This document shows positions 16,171 through 25,134 of a DNA stretch of 64,000 bases, piece by piece; position 1 is the stretch's first letter; every line of letters begins with the position of its first letter. Below the pieces are notes generated by a model that was given only the letters and a program-made list of their open reading frames with translations, was not told the DNA's origin and ran no database searches. The translations under genes were made by a program, and so were the position numbers. The DNA is taken from positions 1-64,000 of the forward strand of contig NZ_BMVF01000020.1 of the NCBI RefSeq assembly GCF_014650575.1. Reading direction: 5' to 3'. The stretch comes from Streptomyces naganishii JCM 4654. Its GTDB lineage: Bacteria > Actinomycetota > Actinomycetes > Streptomycetales > Streptomycetaceae.

Positions 16171-17025
16171 GTGCCCCGCCGCAGAATCGGCTTCTGGTAC
16201 CGCTTCGCAGCGGTGATCTGCAAACCGCCGCTGGTGGTTCTGATCAAGCGGGACTGGCGCGGAATGGAGAACATTCCGGCCGACGGTGGATTTATCACCG
16301 CGGTGAACCACAATTCCCACGTCGACCCCTTCGCATACGCGCACTATCAGTACAACACCGGCCGCGTGCCGCGATTCCTCGCGAAGAGCGGGCTTTTCAA
16401 GCAGGGCTTCGTGGGCGCCGCGATGCGCGGCACCGGGCAGATCCCCGTCTACCGGGAGAGCACGGACGCGCTGAGCGCCTTCCGCGCCGCCATCGACGCC
16501 GTGGAGCGCGGCGAGTGCGTCGCGTTCTACCCCGAGGGCACCCTCACCCGCGACCCCGACGGCTGGCCGATGACCGGCAAGACGGGCGCCGCGCGGGTCG
16601 CGCTCCAGACCAAGTGCCCGGTGATCCCGGTCGCCCAGTGGGGCGCCAACGAGCTGCTGCCGCCGTACGCGAAGAAGCCCAGGCTCTTCCCGCGCAAGAC
16701 CCACCACGTGCTCGCGGGCCCGCCGGTGGACCTCTCCCGCTTCTACGACCGGGAGATGACCCCGGAGCTGCTCAAGGAGGCCACCGAGGTCATCATGGCG
16801 GCCATCACGCGCCAGCTGGAGCAGATCCGCGGCGAGAAGGCGCCCGCCGTGCCCTACGACCCGCGCCGCGAGCGGATCGAGCAGCGCCGCAGGACCGAGG
16901 CCCAGAACCGCGCCCGCGCCCAGGGCGGCACGGCGGCGGCACAGGACCAGGGCGGGCTGGCGGCGGCCGTACAGGAAGAGGGCGGGAGCGCGCCTGCCGT
17001 AAGGGAAGAGGGGCAGGGCACGTGA
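16171..17025 (+). CDS. PlsC-type 1-acyl-sn-glycerol-3-phosphate acyltransferase
   Basis: A 284-aa acyltransferase of the PlsC family, which transfers an acyl chain to lysophosphatidic acid in membrane phospholipid synthesis. The catalytic HX4D box is NHNSHVDPF at about residues 49-57, and the second block is FYPEGTLTRDPDG. A hydrophobic N-terminal stretch (FAAVICKPPLVVLI) may associate with the membrane. The C-terminal ~50 residues are Gln/Arg/Ala-rich and probably disordered. The GTG at 16171 has AGAGGAAGG upstream. Its stop overlaps the gpsA start (GTGA), so the two lipid genes are translationally coupled: GpsA makes glycerol-3-phosphate, the backbone for this acylation route. Confidence 0.9.
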   Translation: MPRRRIGFWYRFAAVICKPPLVVLIKRDWRGMENIPADGGFITAVNHNSHVDPFAYAHYQYNTGRVPRFLAKSGLFKQGFVGAAMRGTGQIPVYRESTDALSAFRAAIDAVERGECVAFYPEGTLTRDPDGWPMTGKTGAARVALQTKCPVIPVAQWGANELLPPYAKKPRLFPRKTHHVLAGPPVDLSRFYDREMTPELLKEATEVIMAAITRQLEQIRGEKAPAVPYDPRRERIEQRRRTEAQNRARAQGGTAAAQDQGGLAAAVQEEGGSAPAVREEGQGT

Positions 17026-18032
17026 GCAAGCCGGTCAAGGCGGCCGTCTTCGGCACCGGATCGTGGGGAACCGCCTTCGGCATGGTCCTCGTCGACGCCG
17101 GCTGCGAGGTCACCCTCTGGGCCCGCCGCGCCGAACTCGCCGACGCGGTCAACTCCACCCGGACCAACCCCGACTACCTGCCCGGCGTCGAACTCCCGGA
17201 GGGCCTGACGGCCACCGCGGACCCCGCCGAGGCCGCCCGCGACGCGGACTTCACCGTCCTCGCCATCCCCTCGCAGACCATGCGCGGCAACCTCGCCGAG
17301 TGGCTGCCCCTGCTCGCGCCGGACACCGTCCTCGTCTCCCTGATGAAGGGCGTCGAACTCGGCTCCGCGATGCGGATGAGCGAGGTGATCGAGGACGTCG
17401 CCAAGGTCGGAGCCGACCGCATCGCCGTGGTCACCGGGCCCAACCTCGCCCGCGAGATCGCCGCCCGCATGCCCGCCGCCGCCGTGGTCGCGTGCACCGA
17501 CGAGGCCGTCGCCCGGCGGCTCCAGGCCGCCTGCCACACCCCGTACTTCCGGCCGTACACCAACACCGACGTCGTCGGCTGCGAACTGGGCGGCGCGGTG
17601 AAGAACGTGATCGGGCTGGCCGTCGGCATCGCGGACGGCATGGGGCTGGGCGACAACGCCAAGGGCTCGCTCATCACGCGCGGGCTCGCCGAGACCACCC
17701 GCCTCGGCATGGCGCTCGGCGCCGACCCGCTGACCTTCTCCGGACTCGCCGGCCTCGGGGACCTGGTGGCCACCTGTTCCTCGCCGCTGTCGCGCAACCA
17801 CACCTTCGGCACCAACCTCGGCAAGGGCATGACCCTCCAGGAGACCATCGCGGTCACCAGGCAGACCGCGGAGGGCGTCAAGTCCTGTGAGTCGGTGCTG
17901 GATCTGGCCCGCCGGCACGGCGTCGACATGCCCATCACGGAGACCGTCGTCGGCATCGTGCACGAGGGCAAGCCCCCGGTGGTCGCCCTCAAGGAGCTCA
18001 TGTCGCGCAGCGCGAAGCCCGAACGACGCTGA
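17022..18032 (+). CDS. gpsA: NAD(P)H-dependent glycerol-3-phosphate dehydrogenase
   Basis: A 336-aa cytosolic enzyme that reduces dihydroxyacetone phosphate to sn-glycerol-3-phosphate for phospholipids. The Rossmann motif is FGTGSWGTAFG at the N-terminus. VTGPNLAREIA, the catalytic Lys in GGAVKNVIGLAVGI, and GLAGLGDLVATCSSPLSRN are family hallmarks. The GTG at 17022 overlaps the acyltransferase stop by four bases. The length is normal. Confidence 0.97.
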   Translation: MSKPVKAAVFGTGSWGTAFGMVLVDAGCEVTLWARRAELADAVNSTRTNPDYLPGVELPEGLTATADPAEAARDADFTVLAIPSQTMRGNLAEWLPLLAPDTVLVSLMKGVELGSAMRMSEVIEDVAKVGADRIAVVTGPNLAREIAARMPAAAVVACTDEAVARRLQAACHTPYFRPYTNTDVVGCELGGAVKNVIGLAVGIADGMGLGDNAKGSLITRGLAETTRLGMALGADPLTFSGLAGLGDLVATCSSPLSRNHTFGTNLGKGMTLQETIAVTRQTAEGVKSCESVLDLARRHGVDMPITETVVGIVHEGKPPVVALKELMSRSAKPERR

Positions 18033-18091
18033 GCGACGCAGGCCCGCGGACGCTGTCTCGGGGCACTACCAACGGGTACTCTCATCGCGAT

Positions 18092-19249
18092 ATGAGCACC
18101 GAGAACCTCCCCCAGAGCCCTGAGCAGCCGTCCCGCAAGCCGCGCGTGGCCGTCGTGTTCGGAGGCCGCAGCTCCGAACACGGGATCTCCGTGGTCACCG
18201 CCGGCGCCGTCCTGCGGGCCATCGACCGGACCAAGTACGAGGTCCTGCCCATCGGCATCACCCGGGACGGCCGTTGGGCGCTCACCGCCGACGCCCCCGA
18301 GCGCATGGCCATCACCGACCGCCGCACGCCCAGCGTCGAGGAGCTCGCCGAGTCGGCCGAGGGCGGCGTGGTGCTCCCCGTCGACCCCGCCAACCGCGAG
18401 GTCGTCTACACCGAGCCCGGCTCCGTGCCCAAGGCGCTCGGCGAGGTCGACGTCGTCTTCCCGGTGCTGCACGGCCCCTACGGCGAGGACGGCACCCTCC
18501 AGGGCCTGCTGGAGCTCTCCGGCGTCCCCTACGTCGGCGCGGGCGTCCTCGCCTCCGCCGTCGGCCAGGACAAGGAGTACATGAAGCGGGTGTTCACCTC
18601 CTTCGGGCTCAAGGTCGGCCCGTACGTGGTGATCCGGCCCCGCGAGTGGCAGCGGGACGAGTCCACCGCCCGCAAGAAGATCGTCGACTTCGCCGGCGAG
18701 CACGGCTGGCCGCTGTTCGTGAAGCCCGCCCGCGCGGGCTCCTCGATCGGCATCACCAAGGTCGACGACCTCGCGGGCCTCGACGAGGCCGTCGCGGAGG
18801 CCCAGCGCCACGACCCGAAGATCATCGTGGAGGCCGCGCTGCGCGGCCGCGAGATCGAGTGCGGGGTGCTGGAGTTCGAGGACGGCCCGCGCGCCTCCGT
18901 CCCGGCCGAGATCCCGCCGCCCGAGACGCACGCGTACTACGACTTCGAGGCCAAGTACATCGACTCCACCCCCGGCATCGTGCCCGCCCCGCTGACGTCC
19001 GAGGAGACCGACGAGGTGCGCGAACTCGCGGTGCGGGCCTTCGAGGCGGCCTCGTGCGAGGGCCTGGTGCGCGCGGACTTCTTCCTCACCGAGGACGGCG
19101 AGTTCGTGATCAACGAGATCAACACCATGCCCGGCTTCACGCCCATCTCGATGTACCCGCAGATGTGGCAGGCCAGCGGCATCGGCTACGGCGAGCTGGT
19201 GGACCGCCTCATCCAGGCGGCCCTGCGCAGGCCCACCGGACTGCGCTGA
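18092..19249 (+). CDS. ddlA: D-alanine--D-alanine ligase
   Basis: A 385-aa ATP-grasp ligase that makes the D-Ala-D-Ala dipeptide of peptidoglycan. VVFGGRSSEHGIS at the N-terminus, the VKPARAGSSIGITKV phosphate-binding loop, and NEINTMPGFTPISMYP near the C-terminus are diagnostic. In the omega-loop region the sequence reads HAYYDFEAKY, with Tyr rather than the Phe linked to D-Ala-D-lactate ligases, so ordinary D-Ala-D-Ala specificity is expected and intrinsic glycopeptide resistance is not suggested here. A TACTCT hexamer nine bases upstream of the ATG may be part of its own promoter. Confidence 0.96.
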   Translation: MSTENLPQSPEQPSRKPRVAVVFGGRSSEHGISVVTAGAVLRAIDRTKYEVLPIGITRDGRWALTADAPERMAITDRRTPSVEELAESAEGGVVLPVDPANREVVYTEPGSVPKALGEVDVVFPVLHGPYGEDGTLQGLLELSGVPYVGAGVLASAVGQDKEYMKRVFTSFGLKVGPYVVIRPREWQRDESTARKKIVDFAGEHGWPLFVKPARAGSSIGITKVDDLAGLDEAVAEAQRHDPKIIVEAALRGREIECGVLEFEDGPRASVPAEIPPPETHAYYDFEAKYIDSTPGIVPAPLTSEETDEVRELAVRAFEAASCEGLVRADFFLTEDGEFVINEINTMPGFTPISMYPQMWQASGIGYGELVDRLIQAALRRPTGLR

Positions 19250-19286
19250 GGTCCGTAAAAGACCCCTTCGGCGCCCCTTTCCGCGC

Positions 19287-19769
19287 TCAGTCGGCGATCC
19301 CCTCGGGGATCGCCTTCTTGATGGCGGGGGCCAGGACGGCCAGCGGTGCCACCCCGTGCCCGGTGCGGCTCTTGGGGATGGTGACCTCCACATAGGCCAG
19401 CCGCAGGGTGGTGGTGAAGCGGAACGATCCGTCGTCCCGCTTCTGCAGCAGCCAGCCGACCCCGTCCACCTCGGCGCCGTCGGCCTCCGGATCGTTCATC
19501 TCGGCGGGCCGCGCGACACCGCAGCGCAGTATGATCGCCGGGCTTCCCCAGCCCGCGGTCAGCGCCGAGGCGGGCCGGGGGTCCTCGCGGCCCAGCCCGT
19601 CCACCGTCTTCGGCAGCGCCCCGTCCAGGTTCCGGCACAGTTTCGCCACCGCCGCGTCCGGGCTGGGAACCGCGGCGGTGGCGCTGTCGTCGCCCGAGGA
19701 GCAGCCCGCCGCGGCGCACAGGGCGACGAGGACGGGCAGGCCGAGAAGCCGGTGACGGAAAGAGCTCAC
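19287..19769 (-). CDS. DUF3515 lipoprotein
   Basis: A 160-aa exported lipoprotein: a basic N-terminus (SSFRHRLLG), a hydrophobic core (LPVLVALCAA), and a lipobox with the modified Cys at residue 23 (AAAGCSSG). The mature part matches the actinobacterial DUF3515 family, with two further Cys (KLCRNL and LRCGVA) that may form a disulfide. Function is unknown. It starts with GTG at 19769, twenty bases after the stop of the Lrp-domain gene, so the two are probably co-transcribed. Confidence 0.85.
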   Translation of the reverse strand: MSSFRHRLLGLPVLVALCAAAGCSSGDDSATAAVPSPDAAVAKLCRNLDGALPKTVDGLGREDPRPASALTAGWGSPAIILRCGVARPAEMNDPEADGAEVDGVGWLLQKRDDGSFRFTTTLRLAYVEVTIPKSRTGHGVAPLAVLAPAIKKAIPEGIAD

Positions 19770-19789
19770 CGGCCAAGGGTAGACGGGGG

Positions 19790-20023
19790 CTACAGATGCA
19801 CGACCGGGCAGGTCAGGGTGCGCGTGATGCCGTCCACTTGCTGGACCTTCGCCACCACCATCCGGCCCAGGTCGTCGACGGTGTCGGCCTGGGCCCGCAC
19901 GATGACGTCGTACGGTCCTGTCACGTCCTCGGCCTGGATGACTCCAGGGATCTTGCTGATCGTCTCGGCGACGGTCGACGCCTTGCCGACCTCCGTCTGG
20001 ATCAGGATGTACGCCTGTACCAC
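19790..20023 (-). CDS. Stand-alone Lrp/AsnC ligand-binding domain protein
   Basis: A 77-aa protein consisting of only the RAM/Lrp effector-binding fold: VQAYILIQTEVGKASTVAETISKI, then GPYDVIVRAQADTVDDLGRMVV and GITRTLTCPVVHL. No DNA-binding helix-turn-helix is present or encoded just upstream. Such single-domain proteins form octamers in other bacteria and may sense amino acids, but the role here is unknown. The GTG at 20023 is preceded by a good TGGAGG. The gene diverges from thiL and precedes the DUF3515 lipoprotein on the same strand. Confidence 0.88.
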   Translation of the reverse strand: MVQAYILIQTEVGKASTVAETISKIPGVIQAEDVTGPYDVIVRAQADTVDDLGRMVVAKVQQVDGITRTLTCPVVHL

Positions 20024-20310
20024 GGAACCTCCAGGGCGGCCACGAGGATCATGTGGGGAAAAGGAACGCCACGGTATCGCGTCGCCGCGCGCCGCGGGGA
20101 GACCCGCGAAGGGCGCGACGCGCGCGCCGGGGTGCAGGTAGGACAGAAGTTGACGGCCACCTCGACCGTAACGAGGACCGCGGGGACGCGCGACCGGGAA
20201 TCCGGCCGGGAACCCGGCCGAAAACTCGATCAGGAACTCGATCATCGACACGGCCGGGAGAACGGCCGGGAGCACCAGGACCGTACAGGGACAGAAGGGG
20301 CGAAAGGGCA

Positions 20311-21276
20311 ATGAAGGGCACTGTTGGTGAGCTCGGGGAGTTCGGGCTCATCAGGGAGCTCACCTCCCGTCTCACCACCACCCCGGCGGTCCGGGTCGGC
20401 CCCGGCGACGACGCCGCGGTGGTCGCCGCCCCGGACCGCAGGGTCGTGGCGAGCACCGACATACTCCTGGAGGGGCGGCACTTCCGCCGGGACTGGTCCA
20501 CGGCGTACGACGTGGGCCGCAAGGCGGCCGCCCAGAACCTCGCGGACATCGCCGCCATGGGCGCGGTGCCCACCGCGCTGCTGCTCGGCCTGGTCGTCCC
20601 CGCCGAACTGCCGGTCACCTGGCCCACCGAGCTCATGGACGGGCTGCGCGACGAGTGCCAGGTCGCGGGCGCCTCGGTGGTCGGCGGCGACGTGGTGCGC
20701 GGCGACACGATCATGGTGTCGATCACCGCCCTGGGCGACCTGCGCAACCACGAGCCGGTGACCCGCGCGGGCGCCCGGCCCGGCGACCTCGTCGCGGTGA
20801 CCGGCTGGCTGGGCTGGTCCGCGGCCGGGTACGCGGTGCTCTCCCGCGGCTTCCGCTCCCCGCGCGCCTTCGTCGAGGCCCACCGCCGCCCCGAGCCGCC
20901 GTACCACGCGGGCCCCGCGGCCGCCGGGCTCGGCGCCACCGCGATGTGCGACGTCAGCGACGGGCTGATCGCCGACCTCGGGCACATCGCGGAGGCCAGC
21001 AAGGTCCGCATCGACGTGCGCTCGGGCGCGATAGACATCCCCTCGCAGATGAACGACATCGGGCAGGCCGTCGGCGTCGACCCGCTCCAGTGGGTGCTGA
21101 CCGGGGGAGAGGACCACGCGATCGTGGCGACCTTCCCGCCGGACGTGAAGCTGCCGGCCCGCTGGAAGGTCATCGGCGAGGTGCTCAACCCCTCCGCGCT
21201 GCCCCAGGTCACGGTCGACGGGGCGCCCTGGACCAGCAAGGGCGGCTGGGAGCACTTCGGGGACATCGAGTCGTGA
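20311..21276 (+). CDS. thiL: Thiamine-monophosphate kinase
   Basis: A 321-aa ATP-dependent kinase of the PurM/SelD fold that phosphorylates thiamine monophosphate to the active diphosphate. Motifs are [12 protein letters not shown] near residue 28, [26 protein letters not shown], and [11 protein letters not shown]. The ATG at 20311 fits the family (start [12 protein letters not shown]); the frame upstream is open but non-homologous. Its stop overlaps the GTG of thiD, giving a coupled thiamine pair. Confidence 0.94.
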   Translation: MKGTVGELGEFGLIRELTSRLTTTPAVRVGPGDDAAVVAAPDRRVVASTDILLEGRHFRRDWSTAYDVGRKAAAQNLADIAAMGAVPTALLLGLVVPAELPVTWPTELMDGLRDECQVAGASVVGGDVVRGDTIMVSITALGDLRNHEPVTRAGARPGDLVAVTGWLGWSAAGYAVLSRGFRSPRAFVEAHRRPEPPYHAGPAAAGLGATAMCDVSDGLIADLGHIAEASKVRIDVRSGAIDIPSQMNDIGQAVGVDPLQWVLTGGEDHAIVATFPPDVKLPARWKVIGEVLNPSALPQVTVDGAPWTSKGGWEHFGDIES

Positions 21277-22118
21277 TCCCGCCGAGGGTCCTCACGGTCG
21301 CCGGCTCCGACTCCGGCGGCGGCGCGGGCGTCCAGGCCGACCTGAAGACGATGCTCGCGCTCGGCGTGCACGGCATGAGCGTGATCACCGCCGTGACCGC
21401 GCAGAACTCCCTGGGCGTCCAGGGCGCCTGGGAGATGCCGGTGGCGGCGGTGGTGGCCCAGTACCGCAGCGTCGTGGACGACATCGGCGTCCAGGCGGTC
21501 AAGACCGGGATGCTCGCCTCCGCGGAACTGGTCGAGGCGGTCGCCGAGTTGATCGCCGGGACCGACGCGCCGGCGGTCGTCGACCCGGTCGGCGTCTCCA
21601 AGCACGGCGACCCGCTGCTGGCCGCCTCCGCCCTGGACTCGGTACGCACCCGGCTGCTGCCCGCGGCGACCGTCGCCACCCCGAACCTGGACGAGGTGGC
21701 GCAACTGACCGGCGTGCGCGTCGAGTCGGAGGCCGGCATGCGCGAGGCCGCGGGGGCCGTGCTGGCGTACGGGCCGAAGTGGGTGCTGATCAAGGGCGGC
21801 CACCTGCCTCTGGGCGGGGGGCCAGAGGGGGAGGACGGGCGCGGCGGCCGGGCCCGGGCGGTCGATCTGCTGACCGACGGCACCGAGGAGCACTGGCTGC
21901 GTGCGCCGCGGCACGGCAACCGGCACACCCACGGCACCGGATGCACCCTCGCCTCCGCGATCGCCGCGGAGCTCGCCAAGGGCCGGTCCGTGCCCGAGGC
22001 GGCCGCGGCCGCCAAGAGCTACGTCACCGGGGCGATCGCGGCCGGCTTCGCGCTCGGCGCCGGCATCGGCCCCGTGGACCACGCCTGGGCCCTGCGCGGC
22101 CCCGAGGGCACCGGGTAG
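21273..22118 (+). CDS. thiD: Hydroxymethylpyrimidine / phosphomethylpyrimidine kinase
   Basis: A 281-aa ribokinase-fold enzyme that phosphorylates HMP and HMP-phosphate for thiamine assembly. The N-terminal [19 protein letters not shown] and the C-terminal [16 protein letters not shown] (anion hole and catalytic Asp/Cys region) are diagnostic. The GTG start overlaps the thiL stop. A Gly/Glu-rich stretch ([14 protein letters not shown]) interrupts the C-terminal third. Its 3' end converges with rpmB across a hairpin. Confidence 0.94.
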   Translation: MIPPRVLTVAGSDSGGGAGVQADLKTMLALGVHGMSVITAVTAQNSLGVQGAWEMPVAAVVAQYRSVVDDIGVQAVKTGMLASAELVEAVAELIAGTDAPAVVDPVGVSKHGDPLLAASALDSVRTRLLPAATVATPNLDEVAQLTGVRVESEAGMREAAGAVLAYGPKWVLIKGGHLPLGGGPEGEDGRGGRARAVDLLTDGTEEHWLRAPRHGNRHTHGTGCTLASAIAAELAKGRSVPEAAAAAKSYVTGAIAAGFALGAGIGPVDHAWALRGPEGTG

Positions 22119-22163
22119 CCCCGGCCCGAGGAGGGGGTGGGAGGAGGGCGTACGGGTGCACGG

Positions 22164-22194
22164 CAAAAAGCCGGTCCACCGAGGTGGACCGGCT
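22164..22194 (-). terminator. Intrinsic terminator of rpmB
   Basis: AGCCGGTCCACC and GGTGGACCGGCT form a 12-bp stem with a 2-nt loop. On the minus strand it is followed by TTTTT. Confidence 0.88.
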
Positions 22195-22241
22195 CAGTGC
22201 AGCGAACCAGCGGTGGCCGCGCGCTTAGCTGTTGCTGTGCG

Positions 22242-22427
22242 TCAGCGCGAGACCTTGCCGGCCTTGATGCACGAGGTGCAGGCGTTCACGCGCTTCGGCG
22301 TCCCGCCGACCACGGTACGCACACGCTGGATGTTCGGGTTCCAGCGGCGGGACGTACGGCGGTGCGAGTGCGAGATGTTGTTGCCGAAGCCCGGCCCCTT
22401 GCCGCAGACGTCGCAGTTGGCAGCCAC
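22242..22427 (-). CDS. rpmB: 50S ribosomal protein L28
   Basis: A 61-aa L28. [21 protein letters not shown] at the N-terminus and [10 protein letters not shown] at the C-terminus supply two CxxC pairs, so this is the zinc-containing (C+) form. Streptomyces often also encode a cysteine-free paralogue under zinc control; this copy would be the zinc-replete one. GTG start at 22427. Confidence 0.95.
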   Translation of the reverse strand: MAANCDVCGKGPGFGNNISHSHRRTSRRWNPNIQRVRTVVGGTPKRVNACTSCIKAGKVSR

Positions 22428-22695
22428 GGGTCACTCCAAAGACTTCAGATGCACTTACGGTGGATCCCGGCGTGCCGGAATCAGGATCTCAGGCTCGTGA
22501 GTGTCTGACATCTGAGTGGCGTAGCCAGGGGGAGAGCCCGATCGGATCGGGCAACCGGAGCAGCATACAACGGCTGCGTCCGTACAACGAAACTACCATG
22601 GCGGACCCGGGGCCCGCCCGGGCCCTCCCGGGGCCCGGACCGCCCCTGGGTCTACGCTGCGTCCAGTCCAGCAGCCGCAGCTCAGGGAGGCGCAG

Positions 22696-24480
22696 GTGGC
22701 GCAGGTGCCGCAGACGTTCGACGCGCTGGCGGTACGTACCTGGTGCGGTCTGGCCCTGCGTGCGCTGGGACGCGCGCGCGAGGAGATCGACGCGATCAAC
22801 GTCTATCCCGTGGCCGACGGGGACACCGGGACCAACCTGTACCTCACGGTGGAGTCGGCGGTCGCGGCGGTGGAGGCCGTGTTCACGGCCCACGAGACGC
22901 GCGGGGCGGGGCGTGAGGCGCGCGGGGCAGCGGGCGAGGCCGGCGAGGCGGGCGAGGCGGGGCGTGAGGCGCCCGGCGTGGGGGGTGCCGGCGGTGACGC
23001 CGGGGGCGGCCCCGCGGAGCCCGCCGGGGCCGCCGGGCCGTCGCTGGGGGACGCCGCCCGGGCGATGGCGCACGGCGCGCTCATCGGGGCCCGGGGGAAC
23101 TCCGGGACCATCCTCGCCCAGCTGTTGCGCGGCATGGCCGAGGTGCTGGCTCCCGGCGGCGACAGCGCGCACACCGACGGTCACGGTCTGCGGCGGGCCC
23201 TGCGGCACGCGGCCGACTCCGCCCGGCGGGCCGTGGCGCACCCGGTCGAGGGCACGGTCCTGTCGGTCGCCTCGGCCGCCGCCGACGCGGCCACCGGCAC
23301 GGAGGGCGACTGCGCGGCGGTCGCCCGGGCCGCCCACGAGGGGGCGCTGGCGGCCCTCGCCGCGACCCCCGGCCAGCTGGCGGTCCTGGAGCGCGCGGGA
23401 GTGGTCGACGCGGGCGGGAGGGGCCTGGTGGCGGTGCTCGCCGCCCTGGTGGAGACCTTCACCGGACAGGCGCCGGCCGCGGTGCCCCCGGCCGCGCACG
23501 TCGAGGGCCAGGACGTGGAAAGGGACGGCCCGGGGGCCTGCGCCCCGTCCGAGCCCGGCCCCGCCTACGAGGTGATCTACCTCCTGGAGGCGCAGGACGC
23601 GGCCGTGGACCGGCTGCGCGAGCGGCTCGACGCGCTCGGCGACTCCCTCGTGGTGGTCGGCGGCGACGGGCTGTGGAACGTGCACGTGCACGTCGACGAC
23701 GCCGGCGCCGCCGTGGAGGCGGGCGTCGAGGCGGGCCGCCCGCACCGGATCCGGATCACCCACTTCGGCGCCGGCGACGTGCACACCGGCGGTGCCGGCC
23801 GGCCGCCCCGGGAGCGGGCCCAGCGCGCCGTGGTCGCGGTCGTGCCCGGGGAGGGCCTGGCGGCCCTGTGCGGCGCGGCCGGGGCGACGACGGTGCTCGC
23901 CCGTCCCGGGGAGCCGCCCGCGAGCGGCGAGCTCGTCGAGGCGGTACGGCGGGCCCACGCGCGCGAGGTGGTGCTGCTGCCCAACGACGCCGAACTGCGC
24001 GACACCGCCGCCGCGGCGGCCGAGCAGGCGCGCGGTGAGGGGGTGCGGGTGGCGGTCATCCCGACCCGCTCGGCGGTCCAGGGCATCGCCGCGCTCGCCG
24101 TGCACGAACCGGGGCGCCGCTTCGACGAGGACGTCGTCGCGATGACCTCTGCGGCGGGCGCCACCCGCCACGCGGAGGTCACCGTCGCCGAGCACCGCTC
24201 GTGGACCACGGCCGGCATCTGCCAGGCCGGTGACGTCCTCGGGCTCATCGACGGCGACGTGGCCGTGATCGGCTCCGACGTCACGGCCACCGCCGAGACC
24301 GTCCTCGACCGCATGCTGGCGGCGGGCGGCGAACTGGTCACCCTGGTCCTCGGCGACGAGGCCCCCGACTCCGTCGCCGACCGCCTCCAGGCCCGCGTCC
24401 GCGAGTCCTACCTGGCCGTGGACACGGTCACCTACAGGGGCGGCCGCCAGGGCACCCTCCTCCTCATCGGCGTGGAATGA
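22696..24480 (+). CDS. FakA-like DAK2-domain protein
   Basis: A 594-aa cytosolic protein of the DhaL/FakA family. The N-terminal DAK2 domain has the Mg-ATP motif NVYPVADGDTGTNLYLT at about residues 35-51 and GARGNSGTILAQLL at about 133-146. The C-terminal half matches the fatty-acid kinase FakA C-terminal domain (VIYLLEAQ, ALGDSLVVVGGDGLWNVHVHVDDAGAAVEAG). FakA phosphorylates exogenous fatty acids bound to a DegV-type FakB partner; no FakB is encoded here. Between the two motifs is a Gly/Ala/Glu-rich insert of about 60 residues with a GEAGEAGEA run, probably a flexible loop. The GTG at 22696 is preceded by GGGAGG. Confidence 0.85.
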   Translation: MAQVPQTFDALAVRTWCGLALRALGRAREEIDAINVYPVADGDTGTNLYLTVESAVAAVEAVFTAHETRGAGREARGAAGEAGEAGEAGREAPGVGGAGGDAGGGPAEPAGAAGPSLGDAARAMAHGALIGARGNSGTILAQLLRGMAEVLAPGGDSAHTDGHGLRRALRHAADSARRAVAHPVEGTVLSVASAAADAATGTEGDCAAVARAAHEGALAALAATPGQLAVLERAGVVDAGGRGLVAVLAALVETFTGQAPAAVPPAAHVEGQDVERDGPGACAPSEPGPAYEVIYLLEAQDAAVDRLRERLDALGDSLVVVGGDGLWNVHVHVDDAGAAVEAGVEAGRPHRIRITHFGAGDVHTGGAGRPPRERAQRAVVAVVPGEGLAALCGAAGATTVLARPGEPPASGELVEAVRRAHAREVVLLPNDAELRDTAAAAAEQARGEGVRVAVIPTRSAVQGIAALAVHEPGRRFDEDVVAMTSAAGATRHAEVTVAEHRSWTTAGICQAGDVLGLIDGDVAVIGSDVTATAETVLDRMLAAGGELVTLVLGDEAPDSVADRLQARVRESYLAVDTVTYRGGRQGTLLLIGVE

Positions 24481-25134
24481 CACCCCACCCCGACCACACC
24501 CCCACCCCGCACAACACGAAACCTCATTACGAAGCCCCGTCCCGCGAGGACCTCCCACCCACGGCACCCCTGGCTCTGCGGTGCCTTTCCGCCCGCGGTG
24601 GTCGCCAGGCCTGCGGCGGTCGCCCGGCCCGCGTGGGGTGCTGGTCAGCGGCGGCATGGCGGCCTCGGGTCGTGCGGGGCCCTGCCTTGCGGTGTCCCTC
24701 GCTCTGTGGGGTCCCTCGCTCTGGGGTGCCCCCCGCCCTGCGGCGGTCGCCAGGCCTGCGGCGGTCGCCCGGCCCGCGTGGGGTGCTGGGTCAGCGGCGG
24801 CATGGCGGCCTCGGATCGTGCGGGGCCCTGCCTTGCGGCGGCCTTCTCTCTGCGGCGCCCCCACCCTGCGGTGCGCCTTTCCGCCCTGCGGTGGTCGCCA
24901 GGCCCGTGATGGCCGCCAGGCCTGCGGCGGTCGCCCGGCCCGCGGGTTGCTGGGTCAGCGGCGGCCTCCGGTCTGCGGGCGTCCCCGCCCTGCGGTGCCC
25001 CCGGCCCTGCGGGGGTCGAACCATGCGGTGGTCGGCGGGCCGGGGGTACCCCCGGCGGCCCTCCCGTCCTGTGGCGCCCCCGCTCCGCGATGGTCGTGCG
25101 GTGCGCTGGGGGCGCCCCAGGGGTCCGGCCCGGG
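24481..25134. repeat. Intergenic tandem-repeat island
   Basis: 654 bp between the convergent FakA-like and TPR genes with no credible gene. It contains a degenerate tandem repeat of about 145 bp. Copies at 24595-24692 and 24740-24838 match over 98-99 bp with only three differences. A third, partial copy with an 18-20 bp insertion lies at 24888-24971. Shorter CCCTGCGG and TCTGCGGTGCC words recur throughout and on to about 25040. Reading frames are open in several frames, but codon third positions are not G/C-biased as in real genes, so I take it as non-coding. Function is unknown. Confidence 0.8.

Noticed and set aside
20053-20310. N-terminal extension of ThiL
   Set aside because: The frame is open from 20053, but the extension is Arg/Gly-rich and the family start fits 20311.
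22489-24864. 791-aa minus-strand reading frame across the FakA-like gene and the repeat island
   Set aside because: Opposite to a gene with good motifs; the sequence is Gly/Arg/His-rich noise.
24595-24971. CRISPR array
   Set aside because: Repeats are ~100 bp with ~46-bp gaps that are themselves degenerate repeats, no short palindromic repeat units, and no cas genes.
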